The position numbers and the translations under genes are program-made. From positions 3,100,001-3,164,000 of the forward strand of contig NZ_JACHMM010000001.1 of the NCBI RefSeq assembly GCF_014204975.1: a stretch of DNA of 64,000 nt. Reading direction: 5' to 3'. This DNA comes from Jiangella mangrovi (lineage in GTDB: Bacteria; Actinomycetota; Actinomycetes; Jiangellales; Jiangellaceae). The notes under the pieces are model-generated. The model was not told where the DNA came from. It worked only from the letters and a program-made list of their open reading frames with translations, and searched no databases. This document shows, one piece after another, positions 8,841 to 17,252 of this stretch (its first letter is position 1; each line of letters begins with the position of its first letter).

Positions 8841-8924
8841 CGCCCGGGAATCAGGTCGACGCTCGGGAAACCGACGCGTCCGGGGCCGGAACGCTCGCCA
8901 AGCGCCGGATTCCCGAGCGTCAGC
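8836..8924. repeat. 17-base inverted repeat after the AbiEi-like gene
   Basis: GCTGACGCCCGGGAATC (8836-8852) and GATTCCCGAGCGTCAGC (8908-8924) are inverted copies with one mismatch, 55 bases apart; CTCGGGAA is repeated once more inside. The left arm begins in the last codons of the preceding gene. It may be a terminator or the ends of a decayed small element. The rest of the 345-base gap up to 9185 shows no gene; an AGGAG before GTG 9186 is the ribosome site of the next gene. Confidence 0.5.
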
Positions 8925-9185
8925 CGGAATCAGGGGCGTCGCGACCGCGGAAATTCGGTTGCGATGCACGGCCGGCAACCGGTTGGCTGGACGACGCACA
9001 GGTGTGCCGGAGCCCATGAGGTGCCCGGCGTTGGTGAAGGGAGGCGTGACCCGATGGCTGCCGACTCGAGGCGGCGCGACTTCGCGTGCGCGCCACAGCG
9101 ACCTCACCTTCCCGTTCCCACCGCCTGAATCCGAACGACCGGCAACCGGCCGCGGTGGGGACCTCCTCGTCAGGAGACCACCGCA

Positions 9186-10142
9186 GTGCCGAACCACGAT
9201 GAGTTCCAACCCATGCGCACCCGCGGACGCCCGGGCCAACGCACCCGCGAGGACCGCGCAGCACTCGTCGCCAACCGCCATGGCGACGACACGTTCGCCT
9301 ACTACGCCGCCAAGTACGGCCTCACGCCCCCTGGAGAGGAAGCGGTCACCGACGACCCGCCGTACGGGGATCGGTGGACCACCTGGGACGACTCGACCGC
9401 CGGTGAACGCGGCCCGCAGCCGTACCCGGACTGGGTCGTCACCGAGCTCGGCGCCGTCGACACCGAGCTCGGCATCCTGAAGACCGGCAAGGAGGCCGAC
9501 GTCTTCCTGGTCGAGCGCTCGGTCCCGAACGAGGACCGCGGCACGATCATGGCCGCCAAGCGCTACCGCGACCCGAAGCACCGGATGTTCCACCGCGACG
9601 ACGGCTACCGCGAGGGCCGCCGCGACCGCGAGTCGCGGGTCAACCGGGCCATGGCCAAGGGGAGCGCGTTCGGTCGCGAGGCGGTCGCCGGGCAGTGGGC
9701 GCGCGCCGAGTTCGACGCGCTCAACGCCCTGTGGACCGCAGGCGTCGCCGTCCCGTACCCGGTGCAGATCCTCGGCACCGAGCTGCTCATGGAGTTCATC
9801 GGCGAGGGCGACGGGGTGGCGGCGCCGCGACTGGCCCAGCTGCGGCCGGAACCGGAGGAGCGCGACGACCTCTGGGACCAGCTGGCGCACAACCTGGAGC
9901 TGCTGGCGCTGGCCGGCTTCGCCCACGGCGACCTGTCGGCGTACAACCTGCTGGTGCAGGACGGCCGGCTGGTGGTCATCGACGTGCCGCAGATCGTGGA
10001 CGTCGTCGGGAACCCGCACGGCCGCGAGTTCCTCGACCGCGACGTCCGCAACGTCGGCGCCTGGTTCGTCGCCCGCGGCCTCGACCCCGCCCGGGTCGAC
10101 GACCTCAGCGACGCCCTCGCCCGGGACGCCCGCCTCGCCTGA
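9186..10142 (+). CDS. RIO1-family serine protein kinase
   Basis: A 318-residue atypical protein kinase. An N-terminal basic tail (about 1-80) precedes the RIO domain: nucleotide loop GKEADVFLVE, ATP lysine in MAAKRYR (Lys125), catalytic loop HGDLSAYNLL (Asp249, Asn254) and metal-binding Asp266 in VVIDVPQIVD. These match RIO kinases, which mature ribosomes in archaea and eukaryotes; the bacterial role is not settled. All key residues are kept. GTG 9186 follows a good AGGAG. It is a single-gene unit ending at a strong two-way hairpin. Confidence 0.88.
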   Translation: MPNHDEFQPMRTRGRPGQRTREDRAALVANRHGDDTFAYYAAKYGLTPPGEEAVTDDPPYGDRWTTWDDSTAGERGPQPYPDWVVTELGAVDTELGILKTGKEADVFLVERSVPNEDRGTIMAAKRYRDPKHRMFHRDDGYREGRRDRESRVNRAMAKGSAFGREAVAGQWARAEFDALNALWTAGVAVPYPVQILGTELLMEFIGEGDGVAAPRLAQLRPEPEERDDLWDQLAHNLELLALAGFAHGDLSAYNLLVQDGRLVVIDVPQIVDVVGNPHGREFLDRDVRNVGAWFVARGLDPARVDDLSDALARDARLA

Positions 10143-10162
10143 CACACCCGCAACACGAAGAA

Positions 10163-10205
10163 CGCCGGCGCGGCGGACCCCTGGAGGGAGCCCGCCGCGC
10201 CGGCG
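10163..10205. terminator. Bidirectional terminator-like hairpin
   Basis: CGCCGGCGCGGCGG (10163-10176) pairs perfectly with 10192-10205 across a 15-base loop. It lies between the convergent ends of the RIO kinase and the subtilase. There is no T-run, which is usual for GC-rich actinomycete terminators. Confidence 0.75.
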
Positions 10206-10224
10206 CTACTGCGGATCAGACCCG

Positions 10225-13200
10225 TCAGCGACCGTCGCTGACGATGTCGACCGTGGCCGAGGCCGGGTCACCGACCTGGTAGCCGGCCCCGTCCTCGATC
10301 GTGACCGTCACCGAACGCGGCTGGGGGCTGGGCCCGCGTCGGTCGATGACGCCCACGGTCTCGACGGCGGTGGCCTGGCCGGGCGCGAACGTGACCGTGC
10401 CGTCCAGCGCCTCGTAGTCGCGACCCGGCTTGGTGTACCGGCTGTTCGCCACCGAGTAGTTCACCGTCAGCGAGCCTGCCACCGACCCCGCCGGGCGGGT
10501 GAAGGTGAGCGTGCCGTCCGTCGCCGGCTCGACCGCGTCCGCCGTCGCCGCCACCGTGATGGCCGGCAGCGAGACCGTCACGCTGTCGGTGACGGTGACC
10601 TCCTTCGCACCCGGGTTGTCGGTGACGTGTACCGCCGAGTTCGTCAGCACCGTGCCGTCCGCGACGTCGCCGTCGACGGTGACGTCGTAGGTGATGACGA
10701 CGGGGTCGAGGTCCGGACCTTCGTAGCTGGCGCAGACGATGGTGTCGTTGGCGATGACACCGGCCGCGCTGCCCGCGTTCACCAGCGACGACGCCGCCGT
10801 GCCGGTGGCGTTCTCGGTGCCGACGGTGATCGGCCCGGCCAGCGGCCCGGTGAGGTTGTCGTAGGCGAACACCAGGTCGTTGCTGCCGGTGATGAGGAAC
10901 GCCTCCATGTCGTACGTCCCCTGCGCACCGGTCGGGTCGCCGGCCAGCCGCAGGTCGTCGTACTCGACGACGGCGAGCGCGGCACCGGCGGTCGCGACCG
11001 AGAGACCGGAGTTGGCGGCCTGGTCGTAGACGATCTCCATGTCCTGCCAGAGCATCGCGGCCAGGTTGTTCGGTCGCGTCGCCGACGGCAGCGTCTGCGG
11101 CGTGGCCGGGCGGGGCCCGTCGTTGTTGGCCCAGTCGTAGACGAGGAAGCCGTCGTCGGCGAGCCCGACACCGGCGTACGGCCGGTCGTAGAACCCGTAG
11201 GTGCGGGTGCCGAGCGCGGTGACGACGATGCCGTCGCCCTCGAGTCCGGCCTGCGCCAGGATGCCGAAGTCCTGCAGGTTCGTGTACTCCTGCGTCCCGG
11301 TGAACGGGTTGACGCACTGGGCGTCGGTGGCGCTCGTGGTGATGCTGTACGAGCCCTCCGCGCCGACCGGCGTGGGCAGGGTGCCCTCCCACGTCAGCAC
11401 GCCGTCCTCGACGGTGGCGCCCTCGGTCGCCGAGCCCTCCACGTACGTCGTGCCCTCGGGGAGGGTGTCGGTGATCGTGTAGGCGAGGTCCTCGGGCGTC
11501 ACGTTCGGCGCGACCGTCAGCGTGTACCGGATGGTGTCGCCCGGCCCGGCGGTGTCGACGGAGGCCGTCTTGGTGACGTCGTCGGCGTGCCGCTCGACGG
11601 TGACGGGGATGACGCCGATGTCGCCCGGCGAGTCCGGCGCGGAGCCCAGCGCGATGGCGCCGTACCAGGTCTCACCCGGGTCGAGGTCGTCCTCGTCGTA
11701 GAAGGCGCGGACGGTGAACGGCTCGCCGGCCGGCTGCGTCTCCGGGCCCTCGACCGTCAGGTTGCCCTGGCCACTGGTCACGACGGCGGTGCCCAGCGTG
11801 ACGGTGTCGGTGCCGCCCGGCGTCGAGGCGTCCCAGTTCTGCACCAGGATCCACCAGGTGCCGGCCTCGGGGCTGCCGACGTCGCAGAACTCGTCGGCGG
11901 TGCCGGTGGCGCTGGAGCAGACCTCGGTCGCGGCGCTCGGCGTGCTGCCGGTGCCGACGAACAGGTCGAGGTCCGGCGCCGTCGAGTCGGACAGGTCCGC
12001 GATCAGCCGTGCGGCGTTCTCGGGCACGTCGACCAGGATCGTCTGGGTGCCGTTGCCGTCGTACGGGTCGGTGTTGGTGGTGTCCTCGGGGATCGAGAGC
12101 TGCTGCTCCTGCACCGGGACCAGGCCCGACACCGTCGCGGTGAAGTCCTCGATCTCGATCGCCTCGATCGGCGCGGACTCCTGCGAGCCGGCGTCGCGGC
12201 GGGTGTCGATGTCGATGCCGTCGGGCAGCACGCCGGTCGACGGCAGCGCCGCCACGGGCAGGTGCGCCGCCGGCGCCTCGGAACCCGCCTCCGGCGTCAG
12301 GACGACCGAGCCGAACAGGTACGCGTCGGTCGGGGCGCCCGCGACGTCGGCGGTGATGGTGAGCTCGACGTCCTCGCCCTCGGCGATGGTGAAGGTCGAC
12401 GGCTCGGCGGTGACGGTGATGCCGTCGCTCTGGGACTCGGTGCTGACCGTCCAGGTGCCGGCGCCGGTCGAGGTGCCGGTGACGGTCCGGGTCCACTCAC
12501 AGGTCTGCAGGCACTGGCGGTCGGCCATGCTCGGCAGGTTGAGGTCCTTGACGTCGCCGCCCTCGGCCGGGTTGGCCGCCTCGTACTCGGCCGGCGTGAC
12601 GTCGAGGACCAGGCCGGCCTTCGCGGCGACGTTGAGGTCGACCCGGCCGGAGCCCATGTCGAACCAGTCGGCCACGGTGCCGTCGTTGTCGGTGACGGTG
12701 GTCTTCGACGTCGTCATGGCGGCGGACTGCGCCTCGGCGGGGGTCCAGTCGCCGTGGACGGACTTGAGCAGGGCGTACGAGCCGGCCATGTGCGGGCTGG
12801 CCATCGAGGTGCCAGAGATGAAGCCCCAGCTGGTCTCGTTGCCGGTGCCGTTGGCGGCGATGATGTCGACGCCCGGCGCGGTGATGCTGGGCGAGACGAT
12901 CTCGACGGCGCGGTTCGGGCCGCGGCTGGAGAACGAGGCCATGATGTCGCCGAGGGAGTCGGAGACGACCTCGATGCCGCCGGACAACGACGCCTTCTCG
13001 CCGGTGACCGACGCCATCCACGCCTTCAGCTCGACGCCGTCGTCGAACGTGATGTGCACGGTCGGCAGGACGTGGGCGTCGGCGTTGAGCGAGTCGCCGC
13101 TGGGGGCGTCGTTGGCGAGGATCATGCCCTCGGCGCCGAGCGCGGCGACGATCTGGCCCTTCTCGACCCGGCCGTTGTTGCCGCGGTCGCAGACCACGAT

Positions 13201-14643
13201 GTCGCCGGTGAAGTCGGTGCCGGCCGGGAACGCGCCGGTCAGGCAGAGCGGGTTGCCGAGGTCGCCGGCGTAGACGATCGGGAACGCGCCGGTGGTCGGG
13301 GCGCTGAAGCCGAGACCGCGGACCGGCTCGTGCGTGGCGCCGCCGTCGGCGGTGACGTTCTGCACCTCGGCCTGCCACTGCCGGTTGTGCTGGGCGGCGG
13401 CGGTCGACGTGGTCCACGGGATGTCCGCGGGGGAGCCGACGGTGGCTTCGCCCGGGCCCTCGTTGCCGGCCGACTGCGCGACGAAGATGCCGGCCGCGCG
13501 GGCGTTCAGGAAGCCGACGGCGTCGGTGTCGGTCCACGGGTCGGGCGAGGCGTCCGGGCTGCCGATCGAGTAGTTGATGACGTCGACACCGTCGGCGATG
13601 GCCTGGTTGATCGAGGCGAGCGTCGCGGCGCCGGGACAGCCGGCGGCGCAGGCGTCGTAGGCGATGACGTTCGCGTGCGGCGCGACGCCCTGGATGTTGC
13701 GGGTGACGCTGAACTCGTGCTCGGTGCCCTCGGCGCTGTAGACCGTGGCGTCGGTCTTGTTGCCTGCCGCCGTGCTGGCGGTGTGGCTGCCGTGGCCGTC
13801 GTTGTCGTACGGGTTCGGGCCGTCGGGGGTGGCGAAGTCCCACGCGCCGATCAGCTTGTCGTTGCAGCCCCAGTTCGCGATGTAGCCGGGGTTGGCCGGG
13901 TCGCAGACACCGACGTAGACGCCGGCGCCGCGCGGGTTCGTGTGGTCGTAGCCGTCGCCGCCGGCCGAGGTCGGCACCACGTCGGCGAAGGACGGGTTGG
14001 CCGGGTTGATGCCGGTGTCGATGACGCCGACGACGATGCCCTCGCCCTTGGTGCCGGTGTCGTTCGTGTCGGGCGTGCCGGAGCCGTCCCAGATGGCCGG
14101 TGCGCCGATCCAGGCCGGGCCGCGGTCGGTGTGCAGCTCGCGCATCTGGTCGACCAGCACCGAGGTGACGCCCGGCAGCTCCGAGACGGCGAGCGCCTCG
14201 TCCTTCGTCAGCTCGACGGCGATGCCGTTGAGCGCGTAGGTGTAGGTGTACCGGACCTCGGGGGTGCGGCCGATCTCCTCGTCGATCTGCTCGACCAGGG
14301 TGGCCTGCTCCTGCTCGAGGTGGCCGGCGTAGGCCTGCGCGGCCCGGCTGCCGGCGTCGAGCGGCGCGGCGCCGCGGGCCTCGGGGCCGGTGGCGGCGAG
14401 ACCCTCGATGCCGCCGTCGTAGGCGGGAACGGCGGCGTCCTCGAGCTGGACGATGTACAGCTCGGGCGCGGCCGCCGTGCCGAGGCGGAGGGCGACGCCC
14501 TTCTCCTGCTGATGCAGGCTGAGGTCGGTCACCGCCTCGAGCGGATCGGATCTCGGCGACTCCACGGGAGCGGCGCCGGCGCCCTGGGTGAGTCCCAGGG
14601 CCAGGGCCACCGCCGCCGTGAGGGTCAGGCTGCGACGCAACAT
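10225..14643 (-). CDS. Large secreted subtilisin-like serine protease (S8)
   Basis: A 1472-residue exported protease. A signal peptide (1-25, basic MLRR then a hydrophobic core ending GAGA) is followed by an I9-like propeptide (about 55-170). The S8 domain has catalytic Asp209 (VVGVIDTG), His284 (GHGSHTA), oxyanion Asn393 (SAGNEGPG) and Ser613 (GTSMASPHMAG), with a PA domain inserted at about 450-545. The C-terminal half holds Fn3-like and PPC-like segments, a DUF11-like repeat (TLPEGTTYVEGSA) and a terminal Calx-beta-like domain. ATG 14643 follows AAGGAG; the open frame further upstream lacks this site. There is no sortase motif, so it is probably released. A TrmB-type regulator is divergent from it. 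Confidence 0.9.
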   Translation of the reverse strand: MLRRSLTLTAAVALALGLTQGAGAAPVESPRSDPLEAVTDLSLHQQEKGVALRLGTAAAPELYIVQLEDAAVPAYDGGIEGLAATGPEARGAAPLDAGSRAAQAYAGHLEQEQATLVEQIDEEIGRTPEVRYTYTYALNGIAVELTKDEALAVSELPGVTSVLVDQMRELHTDRGPAWIGAPAIWDGSGTPDTNDTGTKGEGIVVGVIDTGINPANPSFADVVPTSAGGDGYDHTNPRGAGVYVGVCDPANPGYIANWGCNDKLIGAWDFATPDGPNPYDNDGHGSHTASTAAGNKTDATVYSAEGTEHEFSVTRNIQGVAPHANVIAYDACAAGCPGAATLASINQAIADGVDVINYSIGSPDASPDPWTDTDAVGFLNARAAGIFVAQSAGNEGPGEATVGSPADIPWTTSTAAAQHNRQWQAEVQNVTADGGATHEPVRGLGFSAPTTGAFPIVYAGDLGNPLCLTGAFPAGTDFTGDIVVCDRGNNGRVEKGQIVAALGAEGMILANDAPSGDSLNADAHVLPTVHITFDDGVELKAWMASVTGEKASLSGGIEVVSDSLGDIMASFSSRGPNRAVEIVSPSITAPGVDIIAANGTGNETSWGFISGTSMASPHMAGSYALLKSVHGDWTPAEAQSAAMTTSKTTVTDNDGTVADWFDMGSGRVDLNVAAKAGLVLDVTPAEYEAANPAEGGDVKDLNLPSMADRQCLQTCEWTRTVTGTSTGAGTWTVSTESQSDGITVTAEPSTFTIAEGEDVELTITADVAGAPTDAYLFGSVVLTPEAGSEAPAAHLPVAALPSTGVLPDGIDIDTRRDAGSQESAPIEAIEIEDFTATVSGLVPVQEQQLSIPEDTTNTDPYDGNGTQTILVDVPENAARLIADLSDSTAPDLDLFVGTGSTPSAATEVCSSATGTADEFCDVGSPEAGTWWILVQNWDASTPGGTDTVTLGTAVVTSGQGNLTVEGPETQPAGEPFTVRAFYDEDDLDPGETWYGAIALGSAPDSPGDIGVIPVTVERHADDVTKTASVDTAGPGDTIRYTLTVAPNVTPEDLAYTITDTLPEGTTYVEGSATEGATVEDGVLTWEGTLPTPVGAEGSYSITTSATDAQCVNPFTGTQEYTNLQDFGILAQAGLEGDGIVVTALGTRTYGFYDRPYAGVGLADDGFLVYDWANNDGPRPATPQTLPSATRPNNLAAMLWQDMEIVYDQAANSGLSVATAGAALAVVEYDDLRLAGDPTGAQGTYDMEAFLITGSNDLVFAYDNLTGPLAGPITVGTENATGTAASSLVNAGSAAGVIANDTIVCASYEGPDLDPVVITYDVTVDGDVADGTVLTNSAVHVTDNPGAKEVTVTDSVTVSLPAITVAATADAVEPATDGTLTFTRPAGSVAGSLTVNYSVANSRYTKPGRDYEALDGTVTFAPGQATAVETVGVIDRRGPSPQPRSVTVTIEDGAGYQVGDPASATVDIVSDGR

Positions 14644-14865
14644 GCGGGCTCCTTCAACGACGAACCCGCCAGCCACTCCGGGGTGTGGTGGCGGCGGGTC
14701 TGCGGTTCGCACGAACTGCGGGCGGCTCCAGGGGTGCGGCAGCCGCGGTGACAACGCGATGGCGTCGGCATCACCGGCCTCCCCGAAGCGGTGCGTTCCC
14801 GGGCAGATGACGTGCGGAGATGCACATTGTCATGAGCCACCCGGTACCCGGTGAAACTAGACGAA

Positions 14866-14895
14866 CCCTGTCACCACTGTCAATGGTGACAAGGG
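14866..14895. promoter_or_regulatory. Palindromic operator before the TrmB-type gene
   Basis: TGTCACCA (14869-14876) and TGGTGACA (14884-14891) form a perfect inverted repeat with a 7-base spacer; flanking CCC and GGG extend it. It lies 11 bases before the GTG of the regulator and within the 259-base gap shared with the divergent protease. Autorepression and control of the protease by the TrmB-like protein are the likely functions. The rest of the gap (14644-14865) shows no gene. Confidence 0.65.
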
Positions 14896-14902
14896 GGTTA
14901 AA

Positions 14903-15718
14903 GTGAGCCGCATGGACACGTCCGCGAACGTCGCCGGCCTGGTCGATCTCGGCCTGACCAGGTACGAGGCGCGGGCCTACCTGGCGCTCATCGGCCGCAG
15001 CGACGCCACGCCCGCCGAGATCGCGCGCATGGCGTCCATCCCGCGGCAGCGCGCCTACGACGTGCTGGCCTCACTGTCCGAGCGCGGCCTTGTCCAGCAG
15101 GTGCCGGGGCAGGCGGTGCGCTACCGCGCCCAGCCGCCGGACCAGGTCACCGACCTGCTCATCGCGGTGCGACGGCGCGAGCTGGAGCGGCTGGCCCGCA
15201 CCACCACCGACATGGTGGGCCAGTTACGCTCGCTGTACCAGCGCGGCCAGGACCACGGGAACCCGTTCGACTTCGTCGAGGTGCTGCGCGACCGCGAGCA
15301 CGCCGTCGAGCGGGTGCAACGCCTCTGGACCGACGCCCGGCACGAGGTACTGACGTTCGTCCACCCGCCCTACCTGGGCGCGTCGACGCCGTCGAACTCC
15401 GAGGTGCCGGCCGGCATCGTGCAGCGCTCGATTTATGAGACGTCGATCCTCGACGACGCCGAGATGGCCGAGCGGGTGCGCACCTGGGCGGCGCTGGGCG
15501 AGCAGATCCGGCTGACGACGGAGCTGCCGCTGAAGCTCACCATCGTCGACGGCCGGTCGGTGGCGTTCAACATGCCCGACCCCGCCGAGGGCGACGGCTC
15601 CGTCACCACGCTCGTCGTGCAGCACGAAGCGCTGGCGGCGACCCTGAAGATCGCGTTCGAGAGCCTGTGGTCGCAGGCGCGCTCGCTCGACGACGTGGTG
15701 GCGGCGCGGTCGTACTAG
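14903..15718 (+). CDS. TrmB family transcriptional regulator
   Basis: A 271-residue DNA-binding protein. The N-terminal winged helix (about 10-80) reads LVDLGLTRYEARAYLALIG and YDVLASLSERGLVQQV, the TrmB pattern. The rest resembles the TrmB effector domain with a phospholipase-D-like fold (GNPFDFVEVLRDREHAVERV). TrmB proteins sense sugars or other small molecules; no ligand can be assigned. GTG 14903 follows AAGGGGG and a palindromic operator. The stop overlaps that of the convergent CoA-binding gene by three bases. Confidence 0.82.
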   Translation: MSRMDTSANVAGLVDLGLTRYEARAYLALIGRSDATPAEIARMASIPRQRAYDVLASLSERGLVQQVPGQAVRYRAQPPDQVTDLLIAVRRRELERLARTTTDMVGQLRSLYQRGQDHGNPFDFVEVLRDREHAVERVQRLWTDARHEVLTFVHPPYLGASTPSNSEVPAGIVQRSIYETSILDDAEMAERVRTWAALGEQIRLTTELPLKLTIVDGRSVAFNMPDPAEGDGSVTTLVVQHEALAATLKIAFESLWSQARSLDDVVAARSY

Positions 15719-16146
15719 AGGCCGAGGCGAGGGGCTTCGATGGCCGGGCAGGTGTCCATGACGACCTCGAGCCCGGCCGCCTTCGCGCGTTCGGCCGCGG
15801 CCTCGTCGACGACGCCGAGCTGCAGCCATACGGCCGTGATGCCCAACCGGTCCTTCTCGGCGATGGCGTCGTCGACGACCTCACCGACCCGCCGGCTGTT
15901 CACGAAGCAGTCCACGACGTCGACCAGTCCCGGGACGTCGGCCAGCTTCTTGTGGCCGACGGCGTCGTGGGCGCCCTCGCCGCGCGGGTTCACCGGCACG
16001 ATCGCCATACCAAGGCGGTCGCGCAGGAACCGCGCGACCCCGTACGCAGCACGCGCCCGGTTCTCCGACAGCCCGACGACCGCCCAGGTGGCGCGGGTGG
16101 TCAGCAGCCGGCGAACGGTGCCGGGGTCGTTCACGTGCGTGGTCAC
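15715..16146 (-). CDS. CoA-binding domain protein (YccU-like)
   Basis: A 143-residue Rossmann-fold protein of the CoA_binding_2 family. WAVVGLSENRARAAYGVARFL forms the nucleotide loop; IVPVNPRG, DVVDCFVNSRRV, AVWLQLGVVDEAAAERA and VVMDTCPAIE are the usual family blocks. It is the stand-alone form of the CoA-binding domain of succinyl-CoA synthetase-like enzymes; the role is unknown. It is convergent with the TrmB-type gene and has no operon partner. Confidence 0.82.
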   Translation of the reverse strand: MTTHVNDPGTVRRLLTTRATWAVVGLSENRARAAYGVARFLRDRLGMAIVPVNPRGEGAHDAVGHKKLADVPGLVDVVDCFVNSRRVGEVVDDAIAEKDRLGITAVWLQLGVVDEAAAERAKAAGLEVVMDTCPAIEAPRLGL

Positions 16147-16225
16147 CCTTCGAGCGTATGCCCGTCACGGCTTGCGCGCCCCCTGACCGACGCGCGGCGA
16201 CGGGGCGAGAATGTCCAACTCGGAC

Positions 16226-16269
16226 GTGTAGACACTGACGCCAACTGCTGTTGGCATCAGCGTCTACAC
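16226..16269 (-). terminator. Hairpin terminator of the SMC/peptidase operon
   Basis: GTGTAGAC (16226-16233) pairs with GTCTACAC (16262-16269), and inside it GCCAAC (16240-16245) pairs with GTTGGC (16250-16255) around a TGCT loop. It lies 12 bases past the stop of the prolyl aminopeptidase gene, the last gene of the minus-strand operon. Confidence 0.75.
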
Positions 16270-16280
16270 CTTCGACGTGT

Positions 16281-17252
16281 TCATCCTCGCTCCGCGAGGG
16301 CGTCGGTCGCGCGGCGGAGCTCGGTGGCGAGGCCGGAGTCGGCGGAGACGTGGCCCGCATCCTCGACGACGACGAGGCGGGCGTCGGGCCAGGCCTGGGC
16401 GAGGTCCCACGCCGTCCGCACCGGGGTCTGCACGTCGCCGCGGCCGGCGATCAGCACGCCGGGGATGCCGGCCAGCCGGCCGGAGTCGCGCAGCAGCTGC
16501 CCGTCCTCGAGCCAGCCGCCGTGGCGGAAGTAGTGGACCACGATCCGCACGAACGTCGCCGCGAAGTCCGGGTCGGCGAACGCGTCGGCGGCGTGCGGGT
16601 CCGGGTGCAGGCTCACGGTCGCCGTCTCCCAGGCGCACCAGGCCGCCACCGCCCGGTCGCGCACGGCGGGGTCGGGGTCCTGCAGCAGCCGGTGATACGC
16701 CTCGAAGACGGCCGCGGCGCCGCCGGCGGCGTCCGCGCCGTCCGCGCCGTCTGCGTCCGAAACGACCGCGCTGAACGCCGCCCACGCCTCCGGGAAGAAC
16801 CGGGCCGCGCCGCCGCCGTAGAGCCAGTCGTCCTCGTCGCGGCGCAGCAGCGCGATGCTGGCCAGCACCAGCGCCGTCACCCGCGACGGATGCGCCTGCG
16901 CGTACGCCAGCCCGAGCGTGCTGCCCCACGAACCGCCGAGCACCAGCCAGCGCTCGATCCCGCGGTCCGCCCGCAACCGCTCGAGGTCGTCGACCAGCGC
17001 CCAGGTGTGGTTCGCGGCCAACCCGGCGTCAGAACCCGCGCGAGGCGTGCTCCGGCCGCAGCCGCGCTGGTCGAGCAGGATGATCCGGTAGCGGTCCGGG
17101 TCGAACAGCGTCCGGTGACCGGGGCCGCAGCCGGCGCCCGGCCCACCGTGCAGCACCACGGCCGGCTGACCGGCCGGGTTGCCGCACTCCTCCCAGTAGA
17201 CGCGGTGCCCGTCGCCGACGTCGAGCAGCCCGTGCGCGTACGGCTCGATCAC
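16281..17252 (-). CDS. pip: Prolyl aminopeptidase (alpha/beta hydrolase)
   Basis: A 323-residue cytosolic enzyme of the S33 family that removes N-terminal proline. HGGPGAGCG is the oxyanion-hole motif and DQRGCGRSTP is the family signature. GGSWGSTLGLAYAQ holds the nucleophile Ser; the acid lies near GRGDVQTP and the His in VEDAGH. The GTG start (17252) overlaps the stop of the SMC-like gene by four bases, so it is the last gene of that operon. This is unusual company for a peptidase and is treated as a finding. Confidence 0.9.
   Translation of the reverse strand: MIEPYAHGLLDVGDGHRVYWEECGNPAGQPAVVLHGGPGAGCGPGHRTLFDPDRYRIILLDQRGCGRSTPRAGSDAGLAANHTWALVDDLERLRADRGIERWLVLGGSWGSTLGLAYAQAHPSRVTALVLASIALLRRDEDDWLYGGGAARFFPEAWAAFSAVVSDADGADGADAAGGAAAVFEAYHRLLQDPDPAVRDRAVAAWCAWETATVSLHPDPHAADAFADPDFAATFVRIVVHYFRHGGWLEDGQLLRDSGRLAGIPGVLIAGRGDVQTPVRTAWDLAQAWPDARLVVVEDAGHVSADSGLATELRRATDALAERG

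Noticed and set aside
10627-14751. A 1374-codon open frame antisense to the subtilase gene
   Set aside because: It is a GC-codon shadow: the composition is almost all Arg, Gly, Val and Asp with no domain, while the opposite strand encodes a protease with a signal peptide and full catalytic triad.
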